Below are positions 60,852-64,000 of a stretch of 64,000 nt of DNA, piece by piece. The first letter of the stretch is position 1. Each line of letters begins with the position of its first letter. The position numbers and the translations under genes were made by a program. The notes beneath the pieces were generated by a model. That model was given only the letters and a program-made list of their open reading frames with translations. It made no database searches and had not been told where the DNA came from. The stretch comes from Micromussa lordhowensis (Eukaryota > Cnidaria > Anthozoa > Scleractinia > Lobophylliidae), in the NCBI GenBank assembly GCA_964020085.1, contig OZ026600.1:37787419-37851418 (forward strand). The letters run 5' to 3'.

Positions 60852-61073
60852 GGACTTCTGCAACGTCAGGTGCGCGAAAGGAGTTATATTTTGTTGGATT
60901 TGTTTGATTTGTCGGATTTTTTTTAAATCTTTTTTCAAACTATTTCTCAGATTTCTCACTCTTTTAGTTTCTCCAGAACAACATAAAAAGGCAATTTTTC
61001 TATAAAGAAGTTTGTAATGTTTATACATCGCTTCTATTCTACGTATTTCATTGTCAATTTCAATTTCTTCCAT
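60840..61073 (-). CDS. Small helical protein, minus strand
   Basis: 77 residues from the ATG preceded by ttatata; the longer reading to 61130 would overlap the zinc-ribbon start. Highly basic and helical, with one Cys-Cys pair (FLCCSG). Its 3' end overlaps the protease end by 12 bp, and its start diverges from the zinc-ribbon gene with 33 bp between. Not recognised. Confidence 0.45.
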   Translation of the reverse strand: MEEIEIDNEIRRIEAMYKHYKLLYRKIAFLCCSGETKRVRNLRNSLKKDLKKIRQIKQIQQNITPFAHLTLQKSSKQ

Positions 61074-61106
61074 TATATAATAATAAAAAAAATAATTATA
61101 ATATAG

Positions 61107-61343
61107 ATGAAAAGCTATTGTGTAAAACAACGAAAACAGACAGAGTGCGTTCCTGGTTCAGAAAGGGTTGTACAGACAAGAAATGGTCGTGCCATGATGA
61201 AATGTAAATGCGCAGAATGTGGGATAACAAAAACTAAATTTGTTAAGTCAGGTACGGTAGGAAGAGGTAGAAAAGGAAAAGGGCTATTACTGGGTAAAAA
61301 CAGTCCATTTAAGGGAATTCCCCTCATAGGAGCTATATTATAG
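61107..61343 (+). CDS. Zinc-ribbon (DUF5679-like) small protein
   Basis: 78 residues. Cysteines C5, C14, C33, C35 and C38 in a YCVKQRK...KCAECG context resemble the small zinc-ribbon family DUF5679 found in large DNA viruses. A glycine/basic linker and a hydrophobic end (GIPLIGAIL) follow. The first ~45 residues are paralogous to the N-terminus of the next gene, so this looks like a duplication, with the phospholipase domain absent here. Confidence 0.65.
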   Translation: MKSYCVKQRKQTECVPGSERVVQTRNGRAMMKCKCAECGITKTKFVKSGTVGRGRKGKGLLLGKNSPFKGIPLIGAIL

Positions 61344-61400
61344 TAAAGGAACTTTGTTAACAATAGATTAACATATATTTATTATAATATTAATTAATAT

Positions 61401-62144
61401 ATGTTATCTTATTGCGTTCGACAAAGAAAAAGGACAGAATGTGTACCTAATTCTGAAACTTTTGTAATTACAAAAAATGGTAGAAATGCAATGCGATGTA
61501 TTTGTGCTGAATGTGGAATTACAAAATTTCGTTTTATATCTAAAGCGGAAATGCAAGGAAGCGGTTTTGATGAACTAATTGTCAAAGGGTTGGCTGCTGG
61601 TGCAAAAGGATTGTACAACCTAGGTAGAAGGGGAGCTAGTCGAGCAATAAAATCTGACTATGTAAAAGACAAAGTTAAAGGCATTGGTAAAAGGTATTTG
61701 AATAGAGCAATTGACTCACTGGCAGATGATCTTTCTAAAAAAATCAGTGGAAGGGGAAGGGGAAGGGGTCTTGATATTCATAAAGCAATAGGTAAGTTAC
61801 CTAAACCGAAAGCTGGTTGGACTCTTCCAGGTCACAAATATACTGGTCCTTACAATGATTTAGAACGACAAGTAAAATGGGATCGTGATACTGGGCAAAT
61901 CTATGAAATCTATGATCAGCCAACAGGTAAGACAGATGCCATAGCCATGCAACACGATGTTGATTACTCAGTATGTGCTGATAAGGGAGGTAATGTAAAA
62001 TCATGTAAAAATGTTGCTGACAAGAAAATGGTCCGAGCTTTAGATGCAATTCCCTGGAATGAGAGACAGTGGGGCCATTGGTTAGCTAGAAACACTATTA
62101 ATACAAAGCAAAAACTTGGTTTAGGAGTAAAAAAAAAACGCTAA
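61401..62144 (+). CDS. Zinc ribbon fused to parvovirus-type phospholipase A2
   Basis: 247 residues. N-terminal zinc ribbon (C5, C14, C33, C35, C38) as in the gene before, then a basic helical linker with an RGRGRGR motif (about 118-123), then a PLA2 domain. The domain shows a Ca-binding-loop-like segment (GHKYTGPYNDL, 144-154) and the catalytic His-Asp pair H185-D186 (MQHDVDY), as in the unique region of parvovirus VP1 that breaches endosomes (known of that family). A capsid-borne role in entry is inferred. The end is an A10 tract and stop that touch the integrase frame. Confidence 0.8.
   Translation: MLSYCVRQRKRTECVPNSETFVITKNGRNAMRCICAECGITKFRFISKAEMQGSGFDELIVKGLAAGAKGLYNLGRRGASRAIKSDYVKDKVKGIGKRYLNRAIDSLADDLSKKISGRGRGRGLDIHKAIGKLPKPKAGWTLPGHKYTGPYNDLERQVKWDRDTGQIYEIYDQPTGKTDAIAMQHDVDYSVCADKGGNVKSCKNVADKKMVRALDAIPWNERQWGHWLARNTINTKQKLGLGVKKKR
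62129..62138 (+). repeat. A10 homopolymer between PLA2 and integrase frames
   Basis: Lies six bases before the PLA2 stop. The integrase frame is open from 62131, directly at this tract, in the +1 phase. Confidence 0.9.
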
Positions 62145-63096
62145 AAATTTAGACACATGGGAAGGTCTGGCTAATGAGTTACACAAACCTATAAAACGAA
62201 ATTTTACCAAGCGAAGAGTCATTTCACATAATGTAGATGATATCTGGTGTTCAGACTTAGTTGATATGCAAAAGCTTAGCAAATGGAACCGAGGTTATAA
62301 ATATCTACTAATGGTCTTAGACCTTTTCAGTAAATATGGTTGGATAGTACCTCTAAAGACAAAAACTGGCTTAGAAGTCGCTAAAGCGTTTGAAAGCTTA
62401 TTTTTCTCTAATAAGCCTAAAATGTTATGGGTAGACAAAGGAAAAGAATATTATAACAAAAATGTGTTGGATCTCTTAGCTAAAGATAAGATAAAGGTCT
62501 ATTCCACTGAAAATGAAGAGAAATCATCAGTTTGTGAGAGATGGAATAGAACTATCAAAGATAAAATGTATAAGAGATTCACTATGCAAAACAATACAGT
62601 CTACGTTGACATCCTTCCGAAAATACTCGCCTCTTATAACAACAGCCGACATAGATCAATAGGAATGACGCCTATCCAAGCTAGAAAACCTGAAAACTAT
62701 GGAAAAGTTTATTTTAATTTATATGGTGATTTAGCGAGAGAAATCAAAAAAACAAAAACAAATAGAAAACCCGAATTTAGAGTAGGTGATAGAGTCCGAA
62801 TAAGCAAATACAAAAGGGTGACCTTTGATAAAGGCTATACTCCTAATTGGACTGAAGAAGTTTTCATCATAGACGAAATTAGATTCACTAATCCTATTAC
62901 TTATAAGATAAAAGACTTAAATGGTGAAGTGATTAAGGGTACTTTCTACAGAGAAGAGTTACAAAAGACAGATCAGGAGGTCTATAGAATAGAGAAAATT
63001 ATCAGAAAGTCAAAAGGAAAAGCATTAGTCAAATGGAAAGGTTACCCAGACGAATTTAACAGTTGGGTGCCAGCTGGGGATTTAAAAAATTTATAA
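62131..63096 (+). CDS. Retroviral-type (rve) integrase with chromodomain, 5' end unclear
   Basis: The first ATG is at 62266, but similarity to Polinton integrases begins upstream: the open frame from 62131 holds the SDLVDM motif whose Asp (codon at 62254) is the expected first catalytic residue. Counting from the Met at 62266, the other two are D57 (WVDKGKEY) and E91 (CERWNRT). A C-terminal chromodomain follows (about 242-276; VKWKGYPDEFNSWVP). The N-terminal zinc-binding region usual in these enzymes is not seen. Either translation continues from the PLA2 frame across the A10 tract, a non-AUG start is used, an intron is involved, or the gene is truncated. It would insert the element into host DNA. 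Confidence 0.85.
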   Translation, partial: KKNAKNLDTWEGLANELHKPIKRNFTKRRVISHNVDDIWCSDLVDMQKLSKWNRGYKYLLMVLDLFSKYGWIVPLKTKTGLEVAKAFESLFFSNKPKMLWVDKGKEYYNKNVLDLLAKDKIKVYSTENEEKSSVCERWNRTIKDKMYKRFTMQNNTVYVDILPKILASYNNSRHRSIGMTPIQARKPENYGKVYFNLYGDLAREIKKTKTNRKPEFRVGDRVRISKYKRVTFDKGYTPNWTEEVFIIDEIRFTNPITYKIKDLNGEVIKGTFYREELQKTDQEVYRIEKIIRKSKGKALVKWKGYPDEFNSWVPAGDLKNL

Positions 63097-63138
63097 AAAT
63101 TATTTAAAAAAATTAGAATATTATAAATAATTATATAG

Positions 63139-63348
63139 ATGGAAAAAACAGAAGAACAATTGAAACGAGAAAAATGGAACAAAATTACAAATGAGAGACT
63201 GAAAAATACTGAATGGTACTGTGATGTATGTGGAAATGGAAAAAATTACACTTATAGAGGAAAATATATGCATCTAAAGACAAAGAAACATGAGCGTAAC
63301 ATTCTAAAATACACTAATCCAGTTACTGGTACACTAATTGATTTATAA
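63139..63348 (+). CDS. Small C2H2 zinc-finger protein
   Basis: 69 residues with one finger of the form C-x2-C-x13-H-x5-H (WYCDVCG...HLKTKKH). Start motif ttatatagATG. Paralogous in its finger to the next gene. It may bind nucleic acid in replication or transcription; not further recognised. Confidence 0.6.
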   Translation: MEKTEEQLKREKWNKITNERLKNTEWYCDVCGNGKNYTYRGKYMHLKTKKHERNILKYTNPVTGTLIDL

Positions 63349-63402
63349 TAAATAAAAAATTAAGAATTTAAAAAAAAATTAGACATATATTATTATATAT
63401 AG

Positions 63403-64000
63403 ATGGATTTTAAAGTTAAAATTAAACCCAAAAAGATATCTGTGGACACATTACCAAAACCATCTCATTGGTATTGTAATACATGCAAGAAAAAATATTC
63501 AAAAGGGGGAAAATATCAGCATTTAAAGACAGATTTTCATAAGCTTAATGAAGCAAAAAAAGGTCCGCAAGGTCAGCCACTACCAGTCCCACCTGTCAAC
63601 CCACAACCACTAAGATCTAAGAAACATGGAGATTATGTTGAAAATCGACTAATCCGATCAATTGCAGAAAGGAGACTAAGAGACTCATACCTTGGAGGTA
63701 CTTTAATAGATGATCAGATAAGTCCCTCAGTCAATTTACCAGAACCATTAAGACCTACTGAATATAGACCACCTGCCCCAGTACCAAAACCACGTACAAA
63801 ACCACCAACCGCTCCAGTGCCTTTACCGAGGCTAAAAATAATAAGACCTATAAAACCTGTACCTACAAGACTTCAAAGAAAGGTTAAAAATGTGATTGAT
63901 CAAATCGCTCCATATTATAGGCCTGAAACTATAAGAGAATTCAGAAGAAATTTGAAATTTATACCTAAAGACATCACTATTACTGAGCGATCCAATGCAT
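63403..64000 (+). CDS. C2H2 zinc-finger protein, runs off the window (possible N-terminus of DNA polymerase B)
   Basis: At least 199 codons without a stop from the ATG after tatatatag. A single finger, C-x2-C-x11-H-x5-H, lies at about residues 25-46. A long Pro-rich stretch (PPAPVPKPRTKPP, about 124-140) and a basic helical part up to the edge follow. In Polintons a large polymerase gene is expected here, so this may be its N-terminal extension; the polymerase core itself is not visible. Confidence 0.6.
   Translation, partial: MDFKVKIKPKKISVDTLPKPSHWYCNTCKKKYSKGGKYQHLKTDFHKLNEAKKGPQGQPLPVPPVNPQPLRSKKHGDYVENRLIRSIAERRLRDSYLGGTLIDDQISPSVNLPEPLRPTEYRPPAPVPKPRTKPPTAPVPLPRLKIIRPIKPVPTRLQRKVKNVIDQIAPYYRPETIREFRRNLKFIPKDITITERSNA

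Larger units (their letters stand above)
48749..64000. mobile_element. Polinton/Maverick (adintovirus-like) element, left ~15.3 kb
   Basis: An AT-rich, densely coding block starts abruptly inside LINE-A ORF2 at 48749 with AGTAGTG. It holds the hallmark Polinton set: packaging ATPase, double-jelly-roll major capsid, minor capsid, adenain-like protease and rve integrase with chromodomain, plus fibres and a phospholipase. Protein-primed DNA polymerase B and the right terminal inverted repeat are not in the window. Polintons make 5-6 bp target duplications (known of the family); the bases before the junction are gtcggt, the likely left duplication. Two opposed gene blocks diverge at 55292-55361. 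Most ORFs are intact, so the copy looks recent. Confidence 0.93.

Overview
The window is nuclear DNA of an animal, most likely a cnidarian and plausibly a stony coral. Evidence for a eukaryote: split-promoter tRNA genes without an encoded CCA end, several families of APE-type LINE retrotransposons with CCHC zinc knuckles, and a Polinton/Maverick-class endogenous DNA virus with animal (adintovirus-like) gene content. The CCAAT-rich spacer (repeated ATTGG/CCAAT motifs upstream of tRNA-Lys) resembles sequence I associate with scleractinian genomes; this is recollection, not a search result. I see no ordinary host protein-coding gene.

Region 1 (1-46257) is a tandem array of a 2.03-2.04 kb unit. 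Each unit carries one tRNA-Lys(TTT) on + and one tRNA-Asp(GTC) on -, head to head 512 bp apart in the standard unit, plus a ~965 bp non-autonomous DNA-transposon-like element with ~40 bp terminal inverted repeats between tRNA-Lys and the next tRNA-Asp. The repeat period is exactly 2032 bp over the last seven units. There are 11 intact tRNA-Asp genes, 8 intact tRNA-Lys genes and 4 interrupted tRNA-Lys genes.

All four interrupted tRNA-Lys genes are split at the same nucleotide (after tRNA position 27, at the start of the anticodon stem) by the same LINE ('LINE-A', ~5.66-5.67 kb, two ORFs, Tx1/L1-like). Copies 1 and 2 have identical length and identical proteins but sit in two distinguishable unit backbones, which argues for repeated site-specific insertion. 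A second LINE ('LINE-B', 17211-23468, also Tx1/L1-like) is inserted with a 17-bp target-site duplication just upstream of one tRNA-Asp. A 5'-truncated end of a third LINE lies at 25927-26316.

Region 2 (48749-64000 and beyond) is a Polinton/adintovirus-like element inserted into ORF2 of LINE-A copy 4. Its left end carries iterated CGTAG-type motifs. A minus-strand block encodes a SLATT-like two-TM protein, a hypothetical, two paralogous fibre-like proteins, a small acidic coiled-coil protein and the packaging ATPase. A plus-strand block encodes a PPxY-containing protein, the minor capsid (penton), a basic core-type protein, the double-jelly-roll major capsid protein, a possible ssDNA-binding protein, a basic/hydrophobic virion-type protein, an adenain-like protease, two zinc-ribbon proteins (one fused to a parvovirus-type phospholipase A2), a chromodomain integrase whose frame has no ATG upstream of its first catalytic residue, and two C2H2 zinc-finger proteins, the last running off the window. 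DNA polymerase B is not seen and is expected past the right edge. Nearly every gene of this element starts directly after a TATATA-like motif touching the ATG.

Together the window is a nest: virus-like element inside LINE, LINE inside tRNA gene, tRNA gene inside a tandem array.
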